Shown here: positions 43,372-51,829 of the stretch, in pieces
Numbering within the stretch: position 1 is the stretch's first letter
Layout of the letters: the number at the start of each line of letters is the position of its first letter
NCBI RefSeq assembly: GCF_014349155.1
Contig: NZ_JACSIT010000083.1
Span: 1 to 64,000, forward strand
Source: Neolewinella lacunae
GTDB lineage: Bacteria; Bacteroidota; Bacteroidia; Chitinophagales; Saprospiraceae
Length of the DNA: 64,000 nucleotides
Direction of reading: 5' to 3'
Made by a program: the position numbers and the translations under genes
The notes under the pieces: generated by a model
The model's database searches: none
What the model was told of the DNA's origin: nothing
What the model saw: only the letters and a program-made list of their open reading frames with translations

Positions 43372-43920
43372 ATGAAAAAAACCTGCACCAGCCTCTTCCT
43401 ACTCCTTTTCCTGGCCTGGAATCTGGGCGCACAAACGGAGGCCGACTACATAAAGGCCCTGGGCCAACACCTGCAAGGGCAGACGGAACACGCAGTGGAA
43501 AACGGACGGGTGGATATCCTGACTGCTACCCACGCCATTGAAGTGGAATGGGCAACGAAGTGGAAAAACAGCATCGGGCAGGCGCTTTGGTACAGCCTAC
43601 AGACCAACAAGAAAGCGGGCATCATTTTGCTGCTCAAGGAGCCCAAAGATTACGCGCAGGTCATTCGCCTGGGGAGTACTTTGCGCTATGCGGGGCTCGG
43701 GGAGCAGGTTAAAGTCTGGGTTTACCCCAACGATTTCCCGGGCCTGCAGGTGGCTCCGCCATCAGTGTCCCCCAACGCCGACCCCAGCCTCACGCACTGG
43801 CTGAATCTGAATTCCCAGAAACGGCATAACGCCAAATGCACCAGCAACTACGGGCGTACCAGCAACGGCCGTTATTGCCGGGCCGATGAGGGAGTTGCCT
43901 GCGGGATTTGCGGCGGTTAG
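43372..43920 (+). CDS. Secreted PD-(D/E)XK nuclease-like protein with Cys-rich tail
   Basis: 182 residues from the ATG at 43372 (MKKTCTSLFL); the upstream in-frame extension lacks signal character. Signal peptide about 1-20 (WNLGAQ). The core GRVDILTATHAIEVEWATKWKNSIGQALWYSLQT resembles the PD-(D/E)XK fold: Asp48, then Glu57-x-Glu59 (the ExE variant seen in BamHI in place of ExK), then a helix with Gln70. Glu39 could be the N-terminal acidic residue. The last 30 residues hold His152, Cys156, Cys169, Cys177 and Cys180 in a pattern HNxxC-x12-C-x7-CxxC, a likely zinc site or disulfide knot. A secreted nuclease-like enzyme is an inference; no toxin partner or immunity gene is adjacent. Confidence 0.6.
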   Translation: MKKTCTSLFLLLFLAWNLGAQTEADYIKALGQHLQGQTEHAVENGRVDILTATHAIEVEWATKWKNSIGQALWYSLQTNKKAGIILLLKEPKDYAQVIRLGSTLRYAGLGEQVKVWVYPNDFPGLQVAPPSVSPNADPSLTHWLNLNSQKRHNAKCTSNYGRTSNGRYCRADEGVACGICGG

Positions 43921-43970
43921 CTGGCGGTAATACGTCAAAACCGCAGGAAAAATGCCCGCCCAGAGCGCGC

Positions 43971-44492
43971 TCAGACCTTCATGGCAACGTTGGATAGCAC
44001 TGGCGTGGCGGCGCTGGCTGCTTTTTTGATGATGGCGACATCGCCGGTGGTTTCCAGGATGATCATGTCTACGCCGTCTAAGGTAGAAAAACCTTGCTGG
44101 CGGGCGGCGCTGTAGATTTCCTCTTTCGTCAGCCGCTCCTTTTTCATGGCGGACTCCACAAAACTCCCCTGGTAAAAAATCAGGTTCGGGCGGCTGGTGA
44201 TCAGGGTTTTTACGGCTTTTATGCGGACGGAGAGCCAGGTCAACAGGAATTGTAAACCAATAAAGATCAGCATTGCCATGACGCCATTGACGAGGGGAAC
44301 ACTCTTATTGAGGGCAACACTGGCCAGTACCGAGCCCAGGGCAACGGTTACTACGAAATCAAAGGCATTCATTTTTGCCAAAGTGCGTTTGCCGGAAGCC
44401 CGCAGCAAAACCACCATGGCTGCGTAGGCCAGAGGAGTAGTGAGGACCACTTTGAGAAGACCTTCCCAACTGTCGAACCAGAAGTTTTCCAT
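43971..44492 (-). CDS. DUF421 (YetF-like) membrane protein
   Basis: 173 residues. Three N-terminal helices (about 14-32, 44-62, 66-86) are followed by a cytoplasmic alpha/beta domain. Family signatures: LLRASGKRTLAKMNAFDFVVTVALGSVLAS and RPNLIFYQGSFVESAMKKERLTKEEIYSAARQQGFSTLDGVDMIILETTGDVAII. DUF421 proteins such as Bacillus YetF are envelope proteins of uncertain function, linked in some species to spore germination or lipid handling; none of this can be transferred with confidence. It is downstream of the MCE gene on the same strand but separated by 240 bp. Confidence 0.88.
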   Translation of the reverse strand: MENFWFDSWEGLLKVVLTTPLAYAAMVVLLRASGKRTLAKMNAFDFVVTVALGSVLASVALNKSVPLVNGVMAMLIFIGLQFLLTWLSVRIKAVKTLITSRPNLIFYQGSFVESAMKKERLTKEEIYSAARQQGFSTLDGVDMIILETTGDVAIIKKAASAATPVLSNVAMKV

Positions 44493-44664
44493 AGACTGCG
44501 ACGCTTTAATTGAATGGCCAGTACAGAATTCTGCAGTGGGCGCAGCGTGGAACTTTTGCGCTCCGGTAGTGTGCCCTCAGGTACTACGGAAGGCGTAGCC
44601 AATTGTTCGTTGTGGGGTGGGGCCAGCCCACGCTGGGCCGCTTTGAAGGCCTGGGTGGCGGCCA

Positions 44665-44736
44665 TCAGCTTGGCAAGTTGAGTTCTTCGGCGACGTAGGC
44701 TTCGGTGATGCGGAGTATTTCCTGGGGTGCGATCAT
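44665..44736 (-). CDS. Possible 23-residue coupled small ORF
   Basis: A 24-codon frame starting MIAPQEILRITEAYV and ending ELNLPS, whose ATG overlaps the stop of the MCE gene by ATGA. Amphipathic in its first half. There is no independent evidence that it is translated; it is listed because the coupling geometry is exact. Confidence 0.25.
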   Translation of the reverse strand: MIAPQEILRITEAYVAEELNLPS

Positions 44737-45221
44737 TCGTTTTTATTCCATTTTTCCAGGTTGTTATTCAGCCGCCGGATTTCGATCAGTAGTGAGTCTT
44801 GGTTGGAGGGCCTGGTAAAACCCTCCAAGACATCTTTCAAAAATGTTGACAAGGTATCGGAACCAAATAAACTCGGGCCTGCAAATACCAGCAAGGTATC
44901 TCCAGACGCGATCATCTCCTTCTCCGTTCCTAGCTCAACCATAAGCTCTACTTCGCCCAGCAGACCCACACTACCAAGTTGAAATTTTGAGTCAAGGGGC
45001 AATACTGGTTCTTTCTGAAGTTGCAGTTCCAAGACGACCTGACCTCGAGGACTTAAAGCGATATCATCTATCTGCCCTATTTCAATGCCGTGGAGGGTTA
45101 CGGGAGTTTCCACCCGAAGTCCGCCCACCTCATCTGCTACCAAGTAAATGGTGTTCACCTCGTTTTTACACGAGTAAAAAAGACTGGCCAAAATCAGGGC
45201 AAACAAAAAATATTTTCTCAT
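44733..45221 (-). CDS. MCE/MlaD-domain lipoprotein
   Basis: 162 residues. The lipobox is ASLFYSC (Cys18), followed by one MCE domain (about 24-110; IYLVADEVGGLRVETPVTLHGIEIGQIDDI, VVLELQLQKEPVLPLDSKFQLGSVGLLGEVELMVELG). A short helical tail follows. MCE proteins carry lipids between the inner and outer membrane with an MlaEF-type ABC transporter. Here the protein is a stand-alone lipoprotein rather than the usual inner-membrane-anchored form, and no permease or ATPase is adjacent. It could be a periplasmic or outer-membrane-attached partner of a system encoded elsewhere (inference). Its stop codon overlaps a 23-codon small frame. Confidence 0.82.
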   Translation of the reverse strand: MRKYFLFALILASLFYSCKNEVNTIYLVADEVGGLRVETPVTLHGIEIGQIDDIALSPRGQVVLELQLQKEPVLPLDSKFQLGSVGLLGEVELMVELGTEKEMIASGDTLLVFAGPSLFGSDTLSTFLKDVLEGFTRPSNQDSLLIEIRRLNNNLEKWNKNE

Positions 45222-45267
45222 CGAATGGCAATTTTAGTCAAGTACTCAAAAGCAAAAGCCACCTCAT

Positions 45268-47226
45268 TTACCCCCTCCCAAAATCAATCCTACGGATGTT
45301 CTTGGCCACCTCGATACGGTCGTAGAGGGCATCGATGATGAGGGCGTAGAGTTTATCGCCCAGAACGACGTCTTCGATGCCAACGTCAATGTTGGGGTTG
45401 TCATTGACCTCTACGACGTAGACTTTGCCGTCGATCATCTTCAGGTCAACGCCGTACAGGCCATCACCGATCAAGGCGGCGGCCTTCAGTGCAGTTTTTA
45501 CCACTACGGCGGGAACGGCCTCAATGGGCAGGGTTTCCGAATCTCCGGAGGTTTCTTCGGCCTCCCCTTTCCAGTTATAGATCTGCCAGTGGCCTTTGGA
45601 CATGTAGTACTTGCAGGCAAAGATGGCTTGGTTGTTCATGATGCCGATGCGCCAGTCGAAATCGGAATACAAAAATTCCTGGCACACCACCATATCCGAT
45701 TTTTTGAACAATTCCCGCAGCGCGTCGGCGGCCTCCCGCGCCGTGGCGACTTTGGTGATGCCCAGGGAAAACGCGCTATCGGGCTGCTTGAGCACCAAGG
45801 GGAAATTCATCCCTTCCAGGTCTTTTTTAGTAAAGAGATTTTTGGTAAAAATGGTGGTGGCGGGGGTGAGGATTTTGTGTTTCCGAAATATCTCGTTCTG
45901 GTATATTTTGTTGGAGCATTTGAGGATTGACCACGGGTCATCCATCACCACCAGGCCTTCAGCGTAGGCCATGCGCGAAAATTCGTAAGTGTAATCGTTG
46001 ACGTTGGTGGTGGCGCGGATGAAAAGTGCGTCAAATTCATTGATCTTATCGGCGTCCGCACGCGTAATAAATTCTACGTAAAGGCCCCGGCGGTTGGCCA
46101 TTTCCTTGAATTTCTTCAGCGCCCGGGGGCACGAAGGGGGCGTATCTTCCGAGGGGTCCACCAGAATGGCAATATCGTATTTATAATTAACCAGTTTGGT
46201 TTTATTGAAGCGCTTTTTGCTGAAATACTTTTTTGCCGCTGCGTACATCGGGGCGAGGTCCTGCTCCGGCAATTTATTGATGCTCAGCACTTTCATGTCC
46301 TTGATCATCCATTTATCGTGGCGGACGAAATGGACCTCAAAAAGCGGTGCCTCAAAAAGCTGGTAGAGTTTACGGGCCAGGCCGTTGTAGCCCTTGGTGT
46401 TGGAACGTCCGAAGTAGATGTGGAGAGAAAAATCATTGCCGTTCACCTTGCGCAGGGCCTTATTGATGGCCTCGTCTACGTCGTAGGCAACAGATTTAAT
46501 GACGTTGAAAATCTTAAAGTCCCGGATCGTGAGGGTGCTGGGGATGATGCGTTGCCCGCGGGCGGAAGCCAGCAGCGACACGTAGTAGCCGTAGCTCTGG
46601 TAGCGGTAGGAACTGCAGAGGTTGAAAATCCGCAGGTCGTTATCGGAATGGTAGACCGGATTATTGATGTATTCTTTGACGGAGATGACCTTGGCGTTTA
46701 CGTCGGGGAAAGTCCAGGTAATGGGCTGGTTGATGACGATAACGTTGCTCATCTTTTTGCCCTTCGCGGGCGGGTCGATTTTGAGTTCCATTTTCACGGC
46801 GTGGTGGCCCGGGCCATAGTAATCGGGAAGGGTGCCGACCTTTTGAAACCCGCGTTTGGCGTACCATGCGAGCAGCTTGGCGTGGTCGGCGCGGGCTTCG
46901 ATGGCCAGTTTTTGGTAGCCGTTGCGGGTGGCCAACTCACGGGCTTGGTGCAGCAGGGCGTCGCCCACCCCCTGTCCCTGACATTCCGGCAGGGTGGCGA
47001 TGGAGTAAATCCGCAGCGTTTTGCGGTATTTAAAAAGGATGAGTGCGCCCACCGGACGGCGCGGCTCCCCGGTGCTTTCGGCGATGAGTACGTCCTGAAA
47101 ATCGCTGGTGATGGCCCGCGCCAGGTTCTTTTTTGCGTTGCGCTGGTGCGGCAAAAACGCCTCCCGCTCCAGATGATCGAGGAAAGACAGGTCTTCCGGG
47201 GCGGCTTTTCGAATATCAAGTTGCAT
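45268..47226 (-). CDS. Fusion of GNAT acetyltransferase and RLAN/RimK-like ATP-grasp ligase
   Basis: 652 residues from the ATG at 47226 (MQLDIRKAAP); a longer frame upstream overlaps the divergent M14 gene's leader. Domain 1 is GNAT (about 1-150) with the acetyl-CoA loop CQGQGVGDALL. After a short linker comes an RLAN domain (about 160-320; NVIVINQPITWTFPDVNAKVISVKEYI, IFNLCSSYRYQSYGYYVSLLASARGQR). A RimK-like ATP-grasp domain (about 380-645) closes the protein (NFPLVLKQPDSAFSLGITKV, GLYGVDLKMIDGKVYVVEVNDNPNIDVG). RLAN-ATP-grasp proteins are predicted peptide or amino-acid ligases; the GNAT part may acylate the same product. Two activities on one chain, next to a divergent exported M14 carboxypeptidase, suggest synthesis and turnover of a small peptide-like compound (inference). 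Substrates are unknown. Confidence 0.88.
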   Translation of the reverse strand: MQLDIRKAAPEDLSFLDHLEREAFLPHQRNAKKNLARAITSDFQDVLIAESTGEPRRPVGALILFKYRKTLRIYSIATLPECQGQGVGDALLHQARELATRNGYQKLAIEARADHAKLLAWYAKRGFQKVGTLPDYYGPGHHAVKMELKIDPPAKGKKMSNVIVINQPITWTFPDVNAKVISVKEYINNPVYHSDNDLRIFNLCSSYRYQSYGYYVSLLASARGQRIIPSTLTIRDFKIFNVIKSVAYDVDEAINKALRKVNGNDFSLHIYFGRSNTKGYNGLARKLYQLFEAPLFEVHFVRHDKWMIKDMKVLSINKLPEQDLAPMYAAAKKYFSKKRFNKTKLVNYKYDIAILVDPSEDTPPSCPRALKKFKEMANRRGLYVEFITRADADKINEFDALFIRATTNVNDYTYEFSRMAYAEGLVVMDDPWSILKCSNKIYQNEIFRKHKILTPATTIFTKNLFTKKDLEGMNFPLVLKQPDSAFSLGITKVATAREAADALRELFKKSDMVVCQEFLYSDFDWRIGIMNNQAIFACKYYMSKGHWQIYNWKGEAEETSGDSETLPIEAVPAVVVKTALKAAALIGDGLYGVDLKMIDGKVYVVEVNDNPNIDVGIEDVVLGDKLYALIIDALYDRIEVAKNIRRIDFGRG

Positions 47227-47286
47227 ACGGTAAAAAGGGGATAGCGGGCGTCGTTGGTCTGCGCAAGCGCAATAATACGAACAATT

Positions 47287-47304
47287 GGGCGCGGCCGCAG
47301 GTGC
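47287..47304 (+). repeat. Iterated 18-bp motif, copy 9
   Basis: Exact match in the divergent gap between the GNAT/ATP-grasp and M14 genes; 160 bp from the inverted copy 10, matching the panC arrangement. Confidence 0.85.
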
Positions 47305-47406
47305 GGAGTTGGCCCCGGTGAAAGCAAAGTAAGTCGCCTGATTTGCCAGCTGGGTTGTACTTTTCAATTTACCCCTATCTTCCGGCCCGAACCAAATGCT
47401 CCTGCC

Positions 47407-49962
47407 GTGCGCGCGTACCCGATCTTTGCTCTTCTCCTCTTCCTTTGCACCTGCGTCAGCGCCCCACTGCCCGGGCAAACCAGCAACTCCGAGGCCCCGC
47501 GCCCCCTGACGTACTACCTGCCCGCGCTGGATTACAACCCGGCCATTACCACGCCCGAGGAGTTTCTGGGCTGGCAGATTGGCGATTGGCACCTGAGCCA
47601 CGATCTTCAGCTGGCCTATATGCGCCTGCTGGCCAGCCAGAGTGACCGCATTGTGCTGGAAGAAATTGGCCGCACTTACGAAGACCGACCCCTAGTCAAC
47701 CTCATCTTCACCAGCCCGGCCAACCACGCCAAGCTCGGGGAACTGCGCGAAAAACACCTTGGCTGGAACGACCGCAACTCTGCGGTAAAAGCCAACATGA
47801 TCGACGAAATTCCCGCCATCCTCTACCAGGGTTTCAGCATCCACGGCAACGAAGCCAGCGGGGGCAACGCCGCCCCGCTGGTGGCCTACTACCTGGCCGC
47901 CGCGCCCGCCAGCGCCGTCGGCAAACTCCTGGACAACAACATCGTCCTCTTCGACCCCTGTTACAACCCCGACGGCTTTAACCGCTTCGCCAGCTGGGCC
48001 AATGTCCACAAAAACAAAAACCTGACCGCCGACGGGGCCGACCGCGAGTACAGCGAAGCCTTCCCCGGCGGCCGCACCAACCACTACTGGTTTGACCTCA
48101 ACCGCGACTGGCTCCCCGTCCAGCACCCCGAAAGCCGCGCCCGCATTGCCCAGTTCCACAAGTGGAAGCCCAACGTGCTGACCGATCACCACGAAATGGG
48201 CAAAGATGCCACCTTCTTTTTCATGCCCGGCGAGCCCACCCGCGTCCATCCCCTGACGCCGAAAATCAACCAGGAACTCACCTACAAAATCGGGCAGTAC
48301 CACGCCGCCGCCCTAGATGAGATCGGCTCCCTCTACTACTCCGGCGAGGGCTACGACGACTTTTACTACGGCAAGGGATCCACCTACCCCGACATCAACG
48401 GCTGCGTCGGCATCCTCTTCGAGCAGGCCAGTTCCCGCGGGCACCTGCAGGAGACCGAAAACGGCCTGCTGAGTTTCGCCTTCACCATCCGCAACCAGGT
48501 AGCTACGGCCCTGAGCACCCACGCGGCCTTTGCCGACCTGCGCAACAACCTGCTCACCTACCAGCGGGAGTTCCACCTGGCCCAAAACGTCACGAGCAAT
48601 GGCTACCTAGTGGACGCCGATGGCGACGCGGGCCGCACCCGGGAGTTCATCCAAATGCTCCAGCGCCACCAGGTCGACATCCGCCAAGACGGTCCGGGCC
48701 GCAACGCCCCCCGCTATTTCGTCCCCGAAACTCCCTTCACCAAGGCCATCTTTGATCCCATCACCACCTTCGAAGACAGCCTTTTTTACGACGTTTCGAC
48801 CTTCGTAATGCCCCACGCCTACAACCTGCCTTACGAGCGGGTGACCACGGGCGCGCCCAGAAACGGCAAGTGGCAGCATATTCCCAACGTCAGCATCCAG
48901 TCCGTGCCCACCTCCGCGCCGGCCGACTACGCCTATTTGCTGAGCTGGGACGATTACTACGCCGCCAAAGCGCTCTACCAGCTCCTCGCCGCCGGCGTCA
49001 ACGTGAAAGTCAGCAGCCGCCCCTTCCGGGCGGCTGACGGACAGTCTTTCAGCCGGGGCACCATCATGGTTCCCGTGGCGAACAACCAAACCATGGACCC
49101 GGCCGAACTGCACCGCCTGATCAATGAAGTTGAAGGCAACACCCACCTGGCATTCACGCCCGTAAGCACCGGCACCGTGGCCGAAGGACTCATGTTGGGC
49201 AGCCGCGATGCCTACCAGCCCCTCCGCCAGCCCAAAATTGCCCTCCTCATCGATGGCGGTGTCAGCAGCTACGACGCTGGCGAAACCTGGCACTTGCTCG
49301 ACCAGCGCTTCGGGATCCCCATCACCAAATTGCCCCTCTCCCGTGTGGGCCGCACCGATCTGAGCCGCTACAACACGATCATTATGGTCGATGGATCCTA
49401 CAACGACCTTGGTGCAGCGGGTACCGAAGCCCTCAAGCGCTGGCTTGGTCCGGGCAACGTCCTCATCACCCAAAAAAGGGCCTCCAGCTGGGCCGCAGCC
49501 AATGGCCTGGCCAACGTACGTACCCGCGTTGCTCCAGACCCCGACCGTAACGATAACACCCGCCGGGCCTACGCCAGCGCGGAAAAGGACAGTGGCGGAA
49601 AAGTCCTCGGCGGAGCCATTTTCCAGGCCCAGGGTGACCTGACCCACCCCCTGCTCTTCGGGATGCGCCGACCGGAAATCCCCGTCTTCAAGCGGAGCAC
49701 GCTGCTGTTTGAACCCAGCAGCAATGCCTACGCCTCCCCGCTGATGTACCGCGAAAAAGCGCTCTTGAGTGGCTACTCTCCCCGGGGGTTTGAACAGCAG
49801 CTGTCGAATACCGCCGCCGTAGTGGTCAGCGGCATCGGAGGCGGACGGACCATCTCTTTTGCCGACAACCCCAACTTCCGGGGGCACTGGTACGGCACCA
49901 ACCGCGTGTTCCTTAATGCTATTTTCTTTGGCGCTACGGTTGATGGGAGTACCACCGAATAA
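47407..49962 (+). CDS. Secreted M14-family zinc carboxypeptidase with GATase-like C-terminal domain
   Basis: 851 residues if the GTG at 47407 is the start, which places a signal peptide (YPIFALLLFLCTC) at the N-terminus; the open frame extends upstream without signal character. The M14 zinc site is visible: His146 and Glu149 in SIHGNEASG, His261/262 in TDHHEMG, and the catalytic Glu in VGILFEQASSRGH. From about residue 610 a class I glutamine-amidotransferase-like fold follows (IALLIDGGVSSYDAGETWHLLDQRFGI, YNTIIMVDGSYNDLG) without a recognisable catalytic cysteine. This layout is common in long secreted M14 peptidases of Bacteroidota. It hydrolyses C-terminal residues of peptides, substrate unknown. 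Copy 10 of the iterated motif falls in the signal-peptide codons. Confidence 0.9.
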   Translation: MRAYPIFALLLFLCTCVSAPLPGQTSNSEAPRPLTYYLPALDYNPAITTPEEFLGWQIGDWHLSHDLQLAYMRLLASQSDRIVLEEIGRTYEDRPLVNLIFTSPANHAKLGELREKHLGWNDRNSAVKANMIDEIPAILYQGFSIHGNEASGGNAAPLVAYYLAAAPASAVGKLLDNNIVLFDPCYNPDGFNRFASWANVHKNKNLTADGADREYSEAFPGGRTNHYWFDLNRDWLPVQHPESRARIAQFHKWKPNVLTDHHEMGKDATFFFMPGEPTRVHPLTPKINQELTYKIGQYHAAALDEIGSLYYSGEGYDDFYYGKGSTYPDINGCVGILFEQASSRGHLQETENGLLSFAFTIRNQVATALSTHAAFADLRNNLLTYQREFHLAQNVTSNGYLVDADGDAGRTREFIQMLQRHQVDIRQDGPGRNAPRYFVPETPFTKAIFDPITTFEDSLFYDVSTFVMPHAYNLPYERVTTGAPRNGKWQHIPNVSIQSVPTSAPADYAYLLSWDDYYAAKALYQLLAAGVNVKVSSRPFRAADGQSFSRGTIMVPVANNQTMDPAELHRLINEVEGNTHLAFTPVSTGTVAEGLMLGSRDAYQPLRQPKIALLIDGGVSSYDAGETWHLLDQRFGIPITKLPLSRVGRTDLSRYNTIIMVDGSYNDLGAAGTEALKRWLGPGNVLITQKRASSWAAANGLANVRTRVAPDPDRNDNTRRAYASAEKDSGGKVLGGAIFQAQGDLTHPLLFGMRRPEIPVFKRSTLLFEPSSNAYASPLMYREKALLSGYSPRGFEQQLSNTAAVVVSGIGGGRTISFADNPNFRGHWYGTNRVFLNAIFFGATVDGSTTE
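47447..47464 (-). repeat. Iterated 18-bp motif, copy 10 (inside M14 signal sequence)
   Basis: Exact match (minus strand), coding for CTCVSA at the end of the signal peptide. Confidence 0.85.
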
Positions 49963-50220
49963 GGTGGGCCCAGGGAGCTTACTACTTTAGCCCAGGGAGT
50001 TGGTAGATCGGTTCCGGACCTCCGGTCCGGCTGCGGTTATAAGCCCAGGGAGTTGCATGGAGTAAAACATGGAGTTACTTGGAGTTTGTGGACATGTGAG
50101 GTAAAGAGGTTCTACGTCGACCACTGTCCTTATTCGGCGTACAACGCCTCGACCACTACTGCTCCAAAACTCCGTGTACTTAGTAGTTCAAAATGGTCGA
50201 GCAGTTGTACGGCGATGGTC
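49963..50220. repeat. Repeat-rich gap left of the IS element
   Basis: GCCCAGGGAG occurs three times (49968, 49990, 50043). CCGGACC-TCC-GGTCCGG forms a small hairpin near 50015. A degenerate inverted pair (CGGCGTACAACGCCTCGACCA near 50137 and its imperfect complement near 50193) surrounds the rest. No gene was recognised. Confidence 0.5.
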
Positions 50221-50256
50221 TGGCCCCCTATTTCTTGGACAGTGTGATGAAATAGT

Positions 50257-51417
50257 TTAGGAGGGTTCTCCGGCCGTTGCCGGGTTGTTCTGTAGCATCA
50301 AATCGCTGTTGGCGGCTGCCGGAACGGATGCCCCCTTTACTTCGTGAGGGGCATCCGTTCCGTCACCCCCCGACAGCTCGTCGGTCAAGTCATTATCGGG
50401 GGAAGAAGTAGTAATCTCTTCCAGCGTCTCGGCCAAAAGGTAACGCTTGATCTTGAGGTAGAAAATCAAGCGGCCTTGTTTTTGGTCGTGGCCAATCAGG
50501 TCATGCTTCCAGGCTAGCAAAAAACGGGCTGGTGACAGGTCGCAGATGCTGGAATGGAGGCGTTTGTTATTGTAGAACACATAGAACGTCTTGAGCCACT
50601 CGGCGAGGTCGACACGGTCCTCGAAGTCAAGCCCTTCAATGGCTTCTTCCAAGATGCTGTGAAAACTCTCGATATGGGCGTTCTCCTCCGGTGTGGCAAC
50701 GTGGGTAAACTCCTGAGCAATGCCCTGGTCCGCGAAGAACGCTTGGACGCTTTTGGCGATGAACTGTGAACCATTATCGTTGCGTACCCTCACATTGCCT
50801 ACCTCGTCAGGTCCATAGTCCCGGAAGACCTCCTGACTCAGGGCGCGTTGCCAGAGCGCCTTGACCTCGTGTTGCGTCATTTGATACCCAAGGCTGTAAT
50901 CGAGCGCGTACCTGGAGTGTGTGTCGATGATGGTGAGCAAGAATATGGCCCGACCTTTTCCCTTGATATACAGGTACTTAATGTCCATTTCCAAGAAGAC
51001 AAAAGGAGCTTCGGGGCGAACCATTCTGCCACCGGCACGGTCCGCCTTACCCGTGGTCTGGATACGAGCGCCCCGCAGTAGTCCAGCATCTTTCATTAAG
51101 CGATAGACTTTTTTGTGGTTGATATGGTAGCATTCATTGCCCAGCGCGCTGTGGCATTTCCGGTACCCGTAGTCGATCAAAGGTTGGTCCAGCAGTGTCT
51201 GCAGGAACTCGATCACAACGGTATCCTCCACCTTGATCCACTCGCCCGCTACGTAACGCAATGTAAAGCCAGGAGCCTTCCGGCCAGGGTGGCCGACAAC
51301 GCTGCTGGTCTCTACCTTGAGCTGGAAGTAGTAACTGCTTTTAGGTAGTCCCACCACGGCCAATGCTTTGACGACAGCCAACCCCAGGTGGGCGTACTTG
51401 GTGATGAGCTGTATCAT
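50257..51417 (-). CDS. IS3-family transposase OrfB (DDE integrase domain)
   Basis: 386 residues. An HTH_21-like region (about 45-105) precedes an rve/DDE integrase core: first Asp in FLEMDIKYLYIKG, second Asp in RVRNDNGSQFI, and Glu in EENAHIESFHSILEE. A C-terminal tail with a serine/glycine-rich end extends beyond the usual length. The ATG overlaps the orfA stop region (ATGA). In IS3 elements the active transposase is normally an OrfAB fusion made by -1 frameshifting; the frame of orfB is open back through the A-run in orfA, which supports this. Confidence 0.95.
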   Translation of the reverse strand: MIQLITKYAHLGLAVVKALAVVGLPKSSYYFQLKVETSSVVGHPGRKAPGFTLRYVAGEWIKVEDTVVIEFLQTLLDQPLIDYGYRKCHSALGNECYHINHKKVYRLMKDAGLLRGARIQTTGKADRAGGRMVRPEAPFVFLEMDIKYLYIKGKGRAIFLLTIIDTHSRYALDYSLGYQMTQHEVKALWQRALSQEVFRDYGPDEVGNVRVRNDNGSQFIAKSVQAFFADQGIAQEFTHVATPEENAHIESFHSILEEAIEGLDFEDRVDLAEWLKTFYVFYNNKRLHSSICDLSPARFLLAWKHDLIGHDQKQGRLIFYLKIKRYLLAETLEEITTSSPDNDLTDELSGGDGTDAPHEVKGASVPAAANSDLMLQNNPATAGEPS

Positions 51418-51734
51418 TTCGTAGCGGTCAAGGACTTTTTTTTTATCAGATCCTTGGCCAGGCTGAGCTCCATCTCTTTCTCCGCCAAAAGCCGTTTAAG
51501 CAGGGCGTTTTCAGACTTCATCTGCGCCAACTCTGCCATCTCTGGGCTAGGGGAGCTACGTTTGCCTGCCAGCCCCTCGGGACCGTTCTCCTTCAGAATC
51601 TTGGACCACCTGTAGTACAAGGAATTAGCGATGCCGTGCTCGCGGCAGGTTTGAGCAACGCCGTTAGCGTCACCTTGAGCGAGGATGAATTGCTTCTCCT
51701 CGGCGGTGTGGAATTTGCGTTTCTTCATGGTCAA
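51414..51734 (-). CDS. IS3-family transposase OrfA (helix-turn-helix protein)
   Basis: 106 residues. The N-terminal helix-turn-helix (KRKFHTAEEKQFILAQGDANGVAQTCREHGIANSLYYRWSKIL) is of the transposase_8 type and is followed by a leucine-zipper-like segment (MKSENALLKRLLAEKEMELSLAKDLIKKK). A run of nine A residues on the coding strand (about 51431-51439 in plus coordinates) lies near the end. A -1 slip there joins the frame of orfB, the standard expression control of this family. Confidence 0.93.
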   Translation of the reverse strand: MTMKKRKFHTAEEKQFILAQGDANGVAQTCREHGIANSLYYRWSKILKENGPEGLAGKRSSPSPEMAELAQMKSENALLKRLLAEKEMELSLAKDLIKKKSLTATK

Positions 51735-51819
51735 AAGTCTCCTATAAAGTTAGGAGGAATTTGTCCAAGGTATTAGGGGGCTAGTCCAGGCGACTCCCCA
51801 ATCTTAGCACCTCTTCGTG

Positions 51820-51829
51820 TCCTTAGTGG
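51820..51829 (+). repeat. Target duplication left of the MITE
   Basis: TCCTTAGTGG, repeated exactly at 52075-52084 on the other side of the element. Confidence 0.8.

Larger units (their letters stand above)
50221..51783 (-). mobile_element. Complete IS3-family insertion sequence, 1563 bp
   Basis: Ends TGGCCCCCTA (50221) and TAGGGGGCTA (51774-51783, plus strand) are imperfect terminal inverted repeats that continue inward to a shared CTTGGACA. The element is bordered by a 3-bp direct repeat GTC (50218-50220 and 51784-51786), the expected target duplication. It carries orfA and orfB, read on the minus strand, with a -1 frameshift window of nine A residues. All parts look intact, so it may still be active. 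Confidence 0.93.

Noticed and set aside
44369-44665. 98-codon minus frame next to DUF421
   Set aside because: It overlaps the DUF421 start in another frame and has no recognisable features.
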